Shown: positions 1-7,732, counted from the stretch's first letter. The stretch: DNA of 64,000 bases from Deefgea tanakiae (GCF_019665765.1 NZ_CP081150.1:3348001-3412000); one strand, 5' to 3'. Numbers and translations: made by a program. The notes: generated from the sequence alone by a model not told the origin.

Positions 1-30
1 CGGCACGGTGTTTTGCTGTCGCAATCCGCG

Positions 31-190
31 ACTTGGGCTTCTTTCTTTGCGTCGCCAAAGAAAGAAGCAAAGAAAGGCGACCCGGGCGCGCATCGGTCCC
101 CGATGCCCTCGATCGTTCGTGGGCCAAACGATGAAACCGTTTGTCTCTCTCCTCACTCGGTGCGCTTAGACGGGTTTTTTAACCCCCAGC
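31..190. repeat. Dispersed intergenic repeat, copy 1
   Basis: This stretch holds a hairpin with 12-bp arms (CTTCTTTCTTTG / CAAAGAAAGAAG, about 38-67). A second small hairpin follows around GCATCGG/CCGATGC, then a segment containing GCCAAACGATGA and CGGTGCGCTTA. The same order of blocks recurs near 28.9-29.05 kb. An open frame runs through it, but it looks like repeat sequence rather than a gene. Nothing else is seen between here and the gene at 351. Confidence 0.6.
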
Positions 191-350
191 CCAAAGAGCG
201 CTGCACAGTATTACCCTTTAACTAGGTTGGGATCTTTTCGATTATTTGTTCGGATATTGCAACAATTATGCGCATTTTAGTCTATTTATCTGAACGTTTC
301 ATGCAACTACACTGGCGTCACTTTAATCAAACACCAAACGGAGTGACACC

Positions 351-1223
351 ATGTTTCGCACTACTTTACTCGCAGCTACCCTTGCTCTTACCTTTGCTAA
401 TGTTCAAGCCGATACAGCCAAACAACCTTTGCAGATGAAAGTCTATAACGCTGATGGCAATAGTTTTCATGCCAATTCAACGCTGATCTACGGCGAAAAA
501 GAAGCCATCGTCATCGATGCGGGCTTTACTCGCGCTGATGCGCTGCGAATTGGCGCGAATGTACTCGATTCTGGCAAGCAATTGAAAACGATTTTTGTCA
601 GTCAAGCCGACCCTGATTATTACTTTGGCGTTGAAGTGTTAAAAGAAATGTTCCCAGATGCAGAAGTGGTGGCGACACCTGCCGTATTGGCGAAAATCAG
701 CAGCAAGCTTGATGGTAAAGTGGCATTTTGGGGGCCAAAAATGGGCGTGAATGCACCGAAGTCGCCTGTTCTGCCAACTGCACTGAAGGGCGATACCTTG
801 ACGGTGGATGGTCAGAAAATCGAGATTCGCGGCACCACAGGCCCATTGGCACATCGCCCGTATGTGTGGATTCCATCGATTAAAACCATCACGGGCAATG
901 TCGGTGTACTGGGTGGCTTGCATGTCTGGACGGCCGATACGCAAAACGCGGCTGAACGCATGTTGTGGATTGCCCAATTGGATGAAATGGCGGCATTGAA
1001 ACCGGAAGTCGTCGTGCCGGGCCATATGCAAGCAGGTAGTAAACTAGATGCGAGCAATATCGCCTACACCAAGCAATATCTGCAAACGTTTGAGAAAAAT
1101 GCCGCAGCAGCTAAAGACAGTGCTGAGCTCATCGCCAGCATGAAAAAAGCCTATCCAGACGCTGGTTTGGGAATCGCGCTTGAGATCGGTGCGAAAGTGA
1201 ATAAGGGCGAAATGAAATGGTAA
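351..1223 (+). CDS. Secreted metallo-beta-lactamase-fold protein with altered metal motif
   Basis: This 290-residue protein starts with a Sec signal peptide (about residues 1-20, ending NVQA). It has the metallo-beta-lactamase layout: an IVIDAG strand at about 53-58, the metal loop at 84-93 and a C-terminal VVPGHM motif. The loop that normally reads HxHxDH is SQADPDYYFG here, so the usual metal-binding histidines are missing and Asp/Tyr occupy their places. It may bind metal differently or have lost hydrolase activity. A GGAG ribosome site lies just before the ATG. The next gene overlaps its stop, so the two are probably co-transcribed. The substrate is unknown. Confidence 0.75.
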   Translation: MFRTTLLAATLALTFANVQADTAKQPLQMKVYNADGNSFHANSTLIYGEKEAIVIDAGFTRADALRIGANVLDSGKQLKTIFVSQADPDYYFGVEVLKEMFPDAEVVATPAVLAKISSKLDGKVAFWGPKMGVNAPKSPVLPTALKGDTLTVDGQKIEIRGTTGPLAHRPYVWIPSIKTITGNVGVLGGLHVWTADTQNAAERMLWIAQLDEMAALKPEVVVPGHMQAGSKLDASNIAYTKQYLQTFEKNAAAAKDSAELIASMKKAYPDAGLGIALEIGAKVNKGEMKW

Positions 1224-1993
1224 TGGGCTTGCCTGAAATAAGGTCTTTCTTGGGCGGTCAACAGCAGCTAGAAACCAAGCCAAGCTCTGTTCTGCATTAT
1301 TATTTTGATCCGCTGTGCGGCTGGTGCTATGCGGCGGCACCGCTGATTCACGCGGCGGCGCACATGCCAGAAATCAATCTGCAACTGCACGCTGGTGGCA
1401 TGATGAGTGGCGATAATCGGCAAGCGGTCACACGGGCCTTGCGTAATTACGTTATGCCACACGATCAACGTATTGCCACATTAACTGGCCAGCCGTTTGG
1501 TGAGGCTTATTTTGAAGGTTTGCTCCGCGATGAAAATGCCGTTTTTGATTCAACGCCACCGACTTTAGCTATTTTGGCGGCAGCAGCCTTAGGCTGCGAT
1601 GAGGGTGTTGGGCGTAGCGGATTGGCGATGTTGGCGCGGATTCAACAGGCGCATTATGTTGAAGGGCAACGCATTGCCGATGGTACTGTGTTGTTGAGTT
1701 TGGCGGCGGAGTTGGGATTCGAAAGCGCGGAATTTGCAACGGCGATGGCCGAGCAAGCGGCGAAAGTGGATGCGCATTTTGCGGCGACCCGCCGAGCAAT
1801 GGGCGAACAGTGGCTACGGGGTTTCCCATCGCTGCTGCTGGAGCACGCGGGGCAATTAACGACGATTGATATTTCACCGTTCTTGGGTCAGCCAACTCAA
1901 TTTGTGGCAGCTTTACACGAGCTGATACAAGAAGGAAAACAGCACCACTCGACGCTTGAAATGCCGTTTTGTACTCCGAGCACTTGCGCTTAA
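1217..1993 (+). CDS. DsbA-family thiol oxidoreductase (FrnE-like)
   Basis: The 258-residue product has a thioredoxin-fold start (HYYFDP) leading into a CGWC redox motif at residues 34-37. This matches the DsbA/2-hydroxychromene-isomerase superfamily. No signal peptide is seen, so it is probably cytoplasmic, unlike the true DsbA at 9515-10159. Two ATGs are possible (1217 and 1223). The first has AAGGG eight bases upstream and is preferred. It overlaps the end of the metallo-beta-lactamase-fold gene, so the two are probably translated together. The C-terminus carries a further CTPSTCA cysteine pair. The exact substrate cannot be read from the sequence. Confidence 0.75.
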   Translation: MVMGLPEIRSFLGGQQQLETKPSSVLHYYFDPLCGWCYAAAPLIHAAAHMPEINLQLHAGGMMSGDNRQAVTRALRNYVMPHDQRIATLTGQPFGEAYFEGLLRDENAVFDSTPPTLAILAAAALGCDEGVGRSGLAMLARIQQAHYVEGQRIADGTVLLSLAAELGFESAEFATAMAEQAAKVDAHFAATRRAMGEQWLRGFPSLLLEHAGQLTTIDISPFLGQPTQFVAALHELIQEGKQHHSTLEMPFCTPSTCA

Positions 1994-2052
1994 GTCTTGC
2001 GTATTTGCTTGGTAGGCCGAGCGATCTACCATATTAGTTGCGGCACCCAAAT

Positions 2053-2087
2053 AAAACGCCAGCTTTTTTATAAGCTGGCGTTTTTTG
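2053..2087. terminator. Bidirectional terminator
   Basis: Arms AACGCCAGCTT and AAGCTGGCGTT flank a 6-base loop, with T-runs on both sides. It can end the DsbA-family gene on the plus strand and the small gene at 2103-2252 on the minus strand. Confidence 0.85.
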
Positions 2088-2102
2088 TGATCTGCGGCGT
2101 GC

Positions 2103-2252
2103 TTACTTTTGCGGAACTTGGCTTGCTTCTACTTTCAGCCACTCAAAAGGCTTGCCATTGGCCATGCGCTCAACAAAACTTTGCTTTGAATTCGGTTTTG
2201 CTTTGGCTGGCTGTGGTACTGAATTCTTAGCTGGGGTGTTAGCTTGTGGCAT
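2103..2252 (-). CDS. Small basic protein, paralogue A (49 aa)
   Basis: This short minus-strand gene encodes 49 residues. The N-terminal half is rich in Pro, Ala, Lys and Gln. The C-terminal core reads FVERMANGKPFEWLKVEA. An ATG at 2261 is also in frame, but AAGGG sits nine bases before the ATG at 2252, so that start is preferred. A strong terminator follows the stop directly. The neighbouring gene at 2538-2681 encodes a clear paralogue with the same core, which argues that both are real. No signal peptide or membrane segment is present. I do not recognise the family and assign no function. Confidence 0.55.
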   Translation of the reverse strand: MPQANTPAKNSVPQPAKAKPNSKQSFVERMANGKPFEWLKVEASQVPQK

Positions 2253-2537
2253 TGGTCTCATCCCTTTGGAAAGTTGAAGACCAATTGTAAGGTCTAGAAA
2301 TGTCTAGCGCATTAGGGTAAACACTTATTTAGCATTTCATGATTTAATTAAATTGATAAAAGATTTATTTAGATCAATGTGTTGCAAATTTATTGCGAAG
2401 CGTAAATAGCTCGCGAATCGGTTCATCATTGAGCTGGATTCTCAATAATTTGCTTGCTCGAAAAAAATACCGACACTATGTGATAGCAAGAAACCGCTGC
2501 AATCAGGCAGGGTTTACGATTTGCTGTAAACCGGTTG

Positions 2538-2681
2538 TCATTTTGCGATGGCAATTGTTGCATCAAGCTTTAGCCAAGCAAAGGGCGCTTTGCCCGCAAA
2601 ACGTTCGGCGAACGGTTTTTTGGCGATTTGCTTTTTATTGGCTTTAAATTCTGGGGCGAACAATTTTTGTGGCTGGTTCAT
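2538..2681 (-). CDS. Small basic protein, paralogue B (47 aa)
   Basis: The 47-residue product has a Lys-rich N-terminal half and a core FAERFAGKAPFAWLKLDA. This aligns with FVERMANGKPFEWLKVEA of the gene at 2103-2252, giving a shared pattern FxERxA..K.PFxWLK(V/L)(E/D)A. AAAGGA lies seven bases before the ATG, a good ribosome site. A GGTTTAC/GTAAACC hairpin without a T-run follows the stop (2511-2532). It is divergent from the zinc operon. Function unknown. The conserved core plus good translation signals make a real gene likely despite the size. The roughly 280 bp between the two paralogues is AT-rich, with no convincing gene. Confidence 0.55.
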   Translation of the reverse strand: MNQPQKLFAPEFKANKKQIAKKPFAERFAGKAPFAWLKLDATIAIAK

Positions 2682-2778
2682 GATATTTCCTTTGAACTGA
2701 ATGAATCAAAATCAAGCGCTCTTGAGAGTGCCGATCTGCAGCTGCTTTGTTCCTTGTTTAATCCTAAACCTGTCATAT

Positions 2779-2793
2779 TGCAATCTGATTGCA
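2779..2793. promoter_or_regulatory. Perfect palindrome upstream of zinc operon
   Basis: TGCAAT-CTG-ATTGCA is a perfect inverted repeat with a 3-base centre. It lies between the divergent small gene (start 2681) and the zinc operon (start 2863). It is a candidate operator. It does not closely match the Zur box core GTTATAATATAAC, so the regulator is unknown. Confidence 0.3.
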
Positions 2794-2862
2794 GTGGCGC
2801 TCCGTGCACAGATTCAATTAATTTTGAACAGAACGGCGCAAGCTCGTTAGAATTGCCGCACG

Positions 2863-3534
2863 ATGAAAAAGGGGTGGATTGTGATTGCACGCATAGTATT
2901 TATATTCATGGCCGCCATGCTGACTAGTTTGGCCATGGCGACAGAGGTCAAAGTCTTGAAATGGCAGCAATTACAGCCGGATAACCCTGCGCTACGCAAA
3001 ACGATTACGAGCATGAGCCAAGAGCAAAAAAGTCGTTTGATGCGGGCAATTCAGCAATTGGAATTAAAGCAGCAGTTGGAGGGCAATAAAGTTAAACCAG
3101 CTAATTTAACTGCAGCTGATCTGGCCTTGCTCAAAGAAGATATCAAAGACTTGAAGCCGCTGATTGTTGAGATTGAATCGTTTGAGAAAAAACGTGTCAG
3201 TGAAATGATCCCAAGCCTGCAGGGACAAGTGATTGAGCTCAGTGGTTATTTATTGCCGCTGAACTTAAAAGGCAAACTGGTGACTGAGTTTTTATTGGTT
3301 CCCGTCATTGGTGCCTGTATTCATGTACCTGCGCCGCCGCCAAACCAAATGGTCGTGGTGCAATATCCAGCGGGATTCCCGCAGGGTGATTTATTTGCGC
3401 CGATTACGGTACAGGGTAAAGTGACGCTTAAGTCCACCAAGGCCAATTTGGCCTTGGCCGATGGGGCTGCCGATGTTGAAGTCGGTTATCAAATGCTTGC
3501 TTCAGAAGTTCGAGCTTATAAAGCAACTCAATAA
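2863..3534 (+). CDS. DUF3299 periplasmic protein of a Zrg-type zinc operon
   Basis: The 223-residue protein begins with a signal peptide (MKKG, a hydrophobic stretch, cleavage near LAMA at about 26). A helical Gln/Lys-rich segment follows (about 40-110). The C-terminal domain (about 115-210) contains LSGYLLPL, the conserved IGACIHVPAPPPNQ and a QGKV strand, all typical of DUF3299. In other proteobacteria such proteins sit with ZrgA and an FtsX-type ABC transporter, as here. The cysteine and histidine of GACIH might bind metal, but that is inference. It is the first gene of a four-gene run with small gaps. Confidence 0.75.
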   Translation: MKKGWIVIARIVFIFMAAMLTSLAMATEVKVLKWQQLQPDNPALRKTITSMSQEQKSRLMRAIQQLELKQQLEGNKVKPANLTAADLALLKEDIKDLKPLIVEIESFEKKRVSEMIPSLQGQVIELSGYLLPLNLKGKLVTEFLLVPVIGACIHVPAPPPNQMVVVQYPAGFPQGDLFAPITVQGKVTLKSTKANLALADGAADVEVGYQMLASEVRAYKATQ

Positions 3535-3545
3535 GGGGTATATGA

Positions 3546-4031
3546 ATGAAGGTTTTGTTGATATTGGCTTTTCTGTCTATACCTGCTGCGTCAGTTGTGG
3601 CAGCTCCTCATTCTGCCCACGTGCATGGCGTAGCGGAAATTGATGTGGTCGTGGATGGTAATAAAGTCTTAATCACTTTAGAAAGCCCCGCTGATAATTT
3701 GCTGGGTTTTGAGCGCGCGCCCAAAAACGATTACGAAAAAAACAAAGTTCAAGACGTTGCGGCTCAACTGCAAGTCGTAGGCAATGTGTTTGCACCGAAT
3801 GCGCAATGCCAAAGTGCAAAACCCGTGGTGGTGATGCCGACTTTTGGCAAAGGTGAGCACAGCGATATTACTGCCGAGTACATGTTTGAATGCAGCAATC
3901 AAGCCACGCAAATCAAATTACCATTGTGGAAAAATTTTGCAGGCTTTAAATCGCTGATGGTCAATTTGGTGACGCCACAGGGTCAAAAACAGCTCAAACT
4001 CAAACCGGGGCAAGCGCTGGATTTGAAGTAA
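3546..4031 (+). CDS. zrgA: ZrgA-like zinc-binding protein (DUF2796)
   Basis: The 161-residue protein has a signal peptide (cleavage near VVAA, 20) and then HSAHVHG, the N-terminal His motif of DUF2796. It continues with NLLGFERAPK, also typical. ZrgA is the periplasmic zinc-binding component of the Vibrio Zrg uptake system. Most relatives carry a long His/Asp-rich loop before the C-terminal HSD...F.C segment. Here that loop is replaced by MPTFGKGEHSD, so zinc storage in the loop is absent. A GGGG ribosome site precedes the ATG. The gene lies 11 bases after the DUF3299 gene and 30 before the ATPase gene. Confidence 0.75.
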   Translation: MKVLLILAFLSIPAASVVAAPHSAHVHGVAEIDVVVDGNKVLITLESPADNLLGFERAPKNDYEKNKVQDVAAQLQVVGNVFAPNAQCQSAKPVVVMPTFGKGEHSDITAEYMFECSNQATQIKLPLWKNFAGFKSLMVNLVTPQGQKQLKLKPGQALDLK

Positions 4032-4061
4032 AACGATGTATTACGTTAAGGAAAGCGCGCG

Positions 4062-4751
4062 GTGCTGATTGAACTGGCCGATTTACAATTCACTTGGCCG
4101 CGTGCCGCGCAGCCGACTTTAGATATTCCCGCGCTTTCCCTCGGCCGTGCTGAGCGCGTGTTTTTGCACGGCCCCAGCGGCAGCGGCAAAAGCACGCTGC
4201 TGTCGATTTTGACAGGCATACAAATCCCTCAGCGTGGGCAAGTGTGGATGCTGGGGCAAAATTTAGCCACGCTGTCTGGCCCCGCGCGTGATCGTTTTCG
4301 CGCCGACCATGTGGGCTATGTGTTTCAACAATTCAATCTGCTGAGCTATTTGTCGGTGCTGGATAATGTGCTGCTGCCGTGCCAGTTTTCTAAAATTCGC
4401 CGCCATCGCGCTGGCAATCCCAAGCAACAAGCCTTGCATTTGCTGGAACGCTTGGATCTGACGTCCCATCTGAATTGCACCGTTAATTCACTCTCGGTCG
4501 GCCAGCAGCAGCGCGTGGCTTTGGCGCGCGCGTTGATTGGCGCGCCCGAAGTATTGATTGCCGACGAGCCGACTTCGGCGCTCGATACCGATCGCCGTGC
4601 GGCGTTTATCAAACTACTGTTTGAGTGCGCTGACGAGCAACAAACCGCCGTGCTGCTCGTGAGCCACGACCCGCAATTGGCACTGCAATTTGACCGCAGC
4701 GTGGACTTAGCCAGAATCAATCGCGCCAATCGGGAGCACGCCGATGTTTAA
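4062..4751 (+). CDS. ABC transporter ATP-binding protein (LolD/MacB-type)
   Basis: The 229-residue ATPase has a Walker A GPSGSGKST (about 36-44), Q-loop in VFQQFNLL, signature LSVGQQQRVALARA, Walker B VLIADEPTSAL and a switch His in LLVSHD. This is the complete set for the LolD/MacB branch, which pairs with FtsX-type permeases. The start is GTG, with AAGGA nine bases before it. The gene overlaps the permease by eight bases. Given ZrgA and DUF3299 upstream, it most likely powers zinc uptake or a zinc-linked envelope process rather than lipoprotein sorting. Confidence 0.8.
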   Translation: MLIELADLQFTWPRAAQPTLDIPALSLGRAERVFLHGPSGSGKSTLLSILTGIQIPQRGQVWMLGQNLATLSGPARDRFRADHVGYVFQQFNLLSYLSVLDNVLLPCQFSKIRRHRAGNPKQQALHLLERLDLTSHLNCTVNSLSVGQQQRVALARALIGAPEVLIADEPTSALDTDRRAAFIKLLFECADEQQTAVLLVSHDPQLALQFDRSVDLARINRANREHADV

Positions 4752-6012
4752 AATCGCACTCAAAAGCCTGCTCAATCGGCGTTTAACCGTTGCTTTATCC
4801 ATCTTGACCGTGGCGCTGTCGGTGCTGCTACTGGTCGGCGTTGAGCGCTTACGCACCGAGGCAAGGAACAGTTTTGCTAATACTGTGAGCGGCACTGATC
4901 TGATCGTTGGCGCACGCACGGGCTCAGTGCAATTATTGCTATACAGCGTGTTTCGCGTTGGCAATGCGACCAATAATATTGCTTGGGAGAGCTACCAAAA
5001 ACTCGCTGCCGACCCGCGTGTGGCGTGGACGATTCCCGTGTCGCTTGGCGACAGTCATCATGGTTTTGCCGTACTGGGTACGACGACTGATTATTTTAGA
5101 CATTTACGCTTTGGCGACCGTCTCGATAGTCAATCGTTGGCCTTTCGTCACGGGCGTGCTTTTGCAAAAAACCATGATGCGGTGCTGGGCAGCAATGTCG
5201 CGCAAATGCGCGGCTATCGCTTGGGTGAAAGAATAACCTTGGCGCACGGCAGTGGCGATGGGGCGCTGACCGAACACGCCGATCAGCCGTTTACCATCGT
5301 CGGCATTCTCGCGCCGACAGGTACGCCTGTTGACGACACGGTGCATGTCAGTTTGGACGGCTTGACCGCGATTCATGAAGGCTGGGAATCAGGTAGCGCG
5401 TCCTTACTATCAAGCAGCGGCGTATTGGCCGCCGATGAAAACCGCGCGGTGCCGCCACCGACCTCGATCACGGCGTTTTATGTTGGTCTTCGTTCACCGA
5501 CTGCAATTTTCAGCTTTCAGCGCGCCGTGAATCAATTCAAAGGCGAAGCGCTGATGGCCATCATGCCCGGCGTGGCGCTGTCGGAATTATGGCAACTGAT
5601 GAGTATTGCCGAACAAGCCCTGTTGGTGGTTTCTGGCTTTGTGATGGTCATTGGTTTATTGGGCATGTTGACTGCCTTGCTGACGGGGCTGAACGAGCGC
5701 CGCCGTGAAATGGCGATTTTGCGCTCCGTTGGCGCACGGGCTTGGCAGATTTTTTTGCTAGTGATGGGTGAAACGCTGCTACTAGTTACCCTTGGTATTG
5801 CATTGGGTATTGCGCTGCTTTACTCACTTATCATCGCTTTCAAGCCAATACTGCGTGAATATTATTCATTTAATTTAGGCGTTAACTCGCCGACATCAAC
5901 GGAATGGCTATTGCTTGCTGCGACATTGCTGGCCGGTGTTTTAATTGCTGCGATACCCGCGTGGCGCGCATATCGAATGTCGCTCAGCGATGGTTTGAGC
6001 CAACATCAGTAA
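4744..6012 (+). CDS. FtsX-like ABC transporter permease
   Basis: The 422-residue membrane protein has one N-terminal membrane helix (about 15-33), a large extracytoplasmic region (about 40-275) and three C-terminal helices (about 285-310, 335-365 and 385-405). This is the MacB/FtsX topology. The cytoplasmic LNERRREMAILRSVGA segment is the usual coupling region for the ATPase. It overlaps the upstream ATPase gene and closes the operon DUF3299-zrgA-ATPase-permease. The transported species is inferred to be zinc only from the operon context. Confidence 0.8.
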   Translation: MFKIALKSLLNRRLTVALSILTVALSVLLLVGVERLRTEARNSFANTVSGTDLIVGARTGSVQLLLYSVFRVGNATNNIAWESYQKLAADPRVAWTIPVSLGDSHHGFAVLGTTTDYFRHLRFGDRLDSQSLAFRHGRAFAKNHDAVLGSNVAQMRGYRLGERITLAHGSGDGALTEHADQPFTIVGILAPTGTPVDDTVHVSLDGLTAIHEGWESGSASLLSSSGVLAADENRAVPPPTSITAFYVGLRSPTAIFSFQRAVNQFKGEALMAIMPGVALSELWQLMSIAEQALLVVSGFVMVIGLLGMLTALLTGLNERRREMAILRSVGARAWQIFLLVMGETLLLVTLGIALGIALLYSLIIAFKPILREYYSFNLGVNSPTSTEWLLLAATLLAGVLIAAIPAWRAYRMSLSDGLSQHQ

Positions 6013-6030
6013 AGTCGATTTGATTAATTG

Positions 6031-6127
6031 ATGAGCAAGTTTGCTTGTTCTGGGGGGGGGGGCGCCATTGATCGGCGCTGCTTTGGCCGGTGTGGTTTAC
6101 AAAATGATGGCCAGCGAAAAGAAGTAA
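6031..6127 (+). other. Small reading frame split by a G11 tract
   Basis: An ATG at 6031 opens MSKFACS and runs into eleven consecutive Gs at 6052-6062. The next frame over then encodes a convincing end: PLIGAALAGVVYKMMASEKK and a stop at 6125-6127. With ten or thirteen Gs the two halves would join into a small membrane peptide of about 31 residues. A TTG at 6041 could also start the second frame directly. The ribosome site before 6031 is weak. Either phase variation by slippage or a homopolymer sequencing error fits. Confidence 0.35.
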
Positions 6128-6156
6128 TTTAGTTTCAATTGATTCAGCAAAAAGCT

Positions 6157-6183
6157 AGCCCCGCAAAAGCGGGGCTTTTTCGT
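6157..6183 (+). terminator. Intrinsic terminator
   Basis: The hairpin AGCCCCGC-AAAA-GCGGGGCT is followed by TTTTTCGTTTT. It closes the zinc operon and the G-tract frame. Confidence 0.85.
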
Positions 6184-6237
6184 TTTGAGGGTGCCGCTTT
6201 TGCGGTAAACTCAGTCGGTGTTTTCTATGGATTAAAA

Positions 6238-6621
6238 ATGTCTTATTCACCTGCTACGCTGGACGACCAAATGACCCCTGCTGAAGAGCTTCGCCAGCAA
6301 ATTGCCGAAATCGAAACGGCAAAAGCAAGCCTAGATCCTCGTACCACGCAGTTTATTGTGATGATTGGTAGCGCGGCATTGCAGTTCGTGATGGAGGGCC
6401 GCAAGGCCACGCAAGCCACCACGGTACCTGCACAGTGGGCGACCCGCTTTACTGAAAACGATGCCCAAATGATTGCGCGCGCGATCAAAAATGCCAAAGG
6501 TGAAATCGCCCATACCGTACCGCTAGCGGCGGCGTTGAATATTGAACTCACTAAGAAAAACACCGCTTTGCTGCGGCTAGAGCAGGCGATCAGTGTGATT
6601 CAGTGGATGCCAAAACGCTAA
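6238..6621 (+). CDS. Hypothetical protein (127 aa)
   Basis: The product is a 127-residue soluble, mostly helical protein starting MSYSPATLDDQMTP. An earlier in-frame start (6139) would have to be translated across a transcription terminator, so the ATG at 6238 is chosen. It has a Glu/Ala/Lys-rich helix (15-35), a hydrophobic middle (FIVMIGSAALQFV) and a C-terminal helix. No signal peptide or known motif is seen. Codon use resembles the neighbouring genes. I do not recognise the family. Confidence 0.55.
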   Translation: MSYSPATLDDQMTPAEELRQQIAEIETAKASLDPRTTQFIVMIGSAALQFVMEGRKATQATTVPAQWATRFTENDAQMIARAIKNAKGEIAHTVPLAAALNIELTKKNTALLRLEQAISVIQWMPKR

Positions 6622-6661
6622 CAATTCGCTCAATACGCCGCGCGCGGTCGGTACGGAAATA

Positions 6662-6769
6662 TTAAACCGTTTCGCTCTCGATATGATCCAACCAAAGTTG
6701 AATCCAAATCGGAGGAGTGGGAATGAAATGTTGGGTCAGCGCGAGATTGTCGGTTTCATGAAAGGTCAT
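6662..6769 (-). CDS. Possible small protein (35 aa)
   Basis: A minus-strand frame of 35 residues begins MTFHETDNLALTQHF and ends LDHIESETV. GGA lies seven bases before the ATG. Its composition is protein-like, with Trp, Pro and balanced charge, in an otherwise empty 490-bp gap (6622-7111). It could be a small gene or the remnant of a larger one. No paralogue is seen in the window. Confidence 0.3.
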   Translation of the reverse strand: MTFHETDNLALTQHFIPTPPIWIQLWLDHIESETV

Positions 6770-7111
6770 GATTTTTCCAAAGATTTAAGTTAACTAGGCC
6801 AACATCCTCTTTTTGTTGCGGTGCAACATTGATCAGAATCAAGTTAAAATCGACTTTTCGCTTTTAGACCGATGAAGTGCAGATACTTTTTTTTTGCTAG
6901 GTTTTAGGTAATTTTTAAGTAATCAAATACTGTTTCTTACTTAGGAAATGTCGCCAAAAAATGTGGCGTTGATGAAAATAGCGTGAATGTTGTTCGATGC
7001 AGTTCTGGGAAGGGATAGGCGGAAATCATTCTGGCTTGAACATTCGATCTGACAAAAAGTCATCAAAACGGTGATAAAGTTAATGTGAATCCGCCTTCAA
7101 TTTTTTGCTGC
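6770..7111. other. Intergenic stretch without a recognised gene
   Basis: This AT-rich sequence is followed by the 3' end of the DUF3597 gene. No open frame, strong hairpin or repeat stands out on either strand. Confidence 0.5.
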
Positions 7112-7513
7112 TTAGTGTTGCAGTTCAGCAGGTACTTTGCCGCCATGCTTTGCCAATTCAGTCATCACTTGCTTGTGTAGCCACAGATTCATATCTGCAC
7201 TGCCATCTAGTTGCCCTAAGTATCCCAACTCTTGCGCGAGTTCTTTGCGGTTGGTGAGGCTAGAGTCCAAATTGAGTACTTTCATCAAGTCCACAATTGA
7301 TGAGTCCCAATTGAGTGATTCATTGTGCTGCGCTGCCATGTGTGCGACCACTTCAGCCACATCAACCTCAATAGCCGGTGGTGTAATCGGCGCCACAGCG
7401 ATAGGTGCAGCTTCAGCGACTGCTACTGGCGCGGCTGCAGAAGATGCGGGAGTCGCAACCGATTCTTCTTTGTGCCCAAAAATCTTGTCTTTGATACTTG
7501 AAAAAATGCTCAT
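7112..7513 (-). CDS. DUF3597 domain protein
   Basis: The 133-residue protein begins MSIFSSIKDKIFGH and has an Ala/Pro/Val-rich linker (about 18-48). A compact C-terminal domain (about 50-130) contains LNWDSSIVDLMKVLNLDSS, RKELAQELGY and MNLWLHKQVM. This arrangement is the DUF3597 family, small proteins whose role is not established. The family's C-terminal domain resembles peptidoglycan-binding or LysM-associated helical domains only loosely. It stands alone, with its own upstream region before the terminator at 7654. Confidence 0.8.
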   Translation of the reverse strand: MSIFSSIKDKIFGHKEESVATPASSAAAPVAVAEAAPIAVAPITPPAIEVDVAEVVAHMAAQHNESLNWDSSIVDLMKVLNLDSSLTNRKELAQELGYLGQLDGSADMNLWLHKQVMTELAKHGGKVPAELQH

Positions 7514-7653
7514 GGCTGGAGTCCTTTACGAGAAGTAGGAGGGATGCTGCAATCGATGAGCATAGGCGGTTCATATTTCAATTTGATGCGCGCAAAAATT
7601 CGGCCGTCATTTGTTGCGTCATCAGACGATTGTTAGAGAGCTGGATGATTGAA

Positions 7654-7684
7654 TAAAAAAACGGCAGGTCAAAAGACCTGCCGT
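7654..7684 (-). terminator. Terminator of the FAD oxidoreductase gene
   Basis: On the minus strand, ACGGCAGGTC-TTTT-GACCTGCCGT is followed by a run of seven Ts. It lies about 50 bases beyond the oxidoreductase stop. Confidence 0.85.
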
Positions 7685-7732
7685 AGTATATTTGTCTAGC
7701 CATTCATTAATATAGTCTGGCGAGATATACGT

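Noticed and set aside
1-17. Possible sigma-54 promoter GGCACG...TTTGCT
   Set aside because: The GG and GC elements are 11 bases apart rather than 10, and no gene lies in a suitable position downstream.
13-225. Open frame of 70 codons at the window start
   Set aside because: It coincides with the dispersed repeat; a similar frame in the second copy shows it is repeat sequence, not a conserved gene.
1997-2230. Plus-strand frame of 77 codons after the DsbA-family gene
   Set aside because: It runs through the bidirectional terminator at 2053-2087 and is antisense to the small gene at 2103-2252, which has better support.
2374-2445. Minus-strand frame of 23 codons between the two small paralogues
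   Set aside because: The peptide looks protein-like but has only a TTG start, no ribosome site and a stop close upstream.
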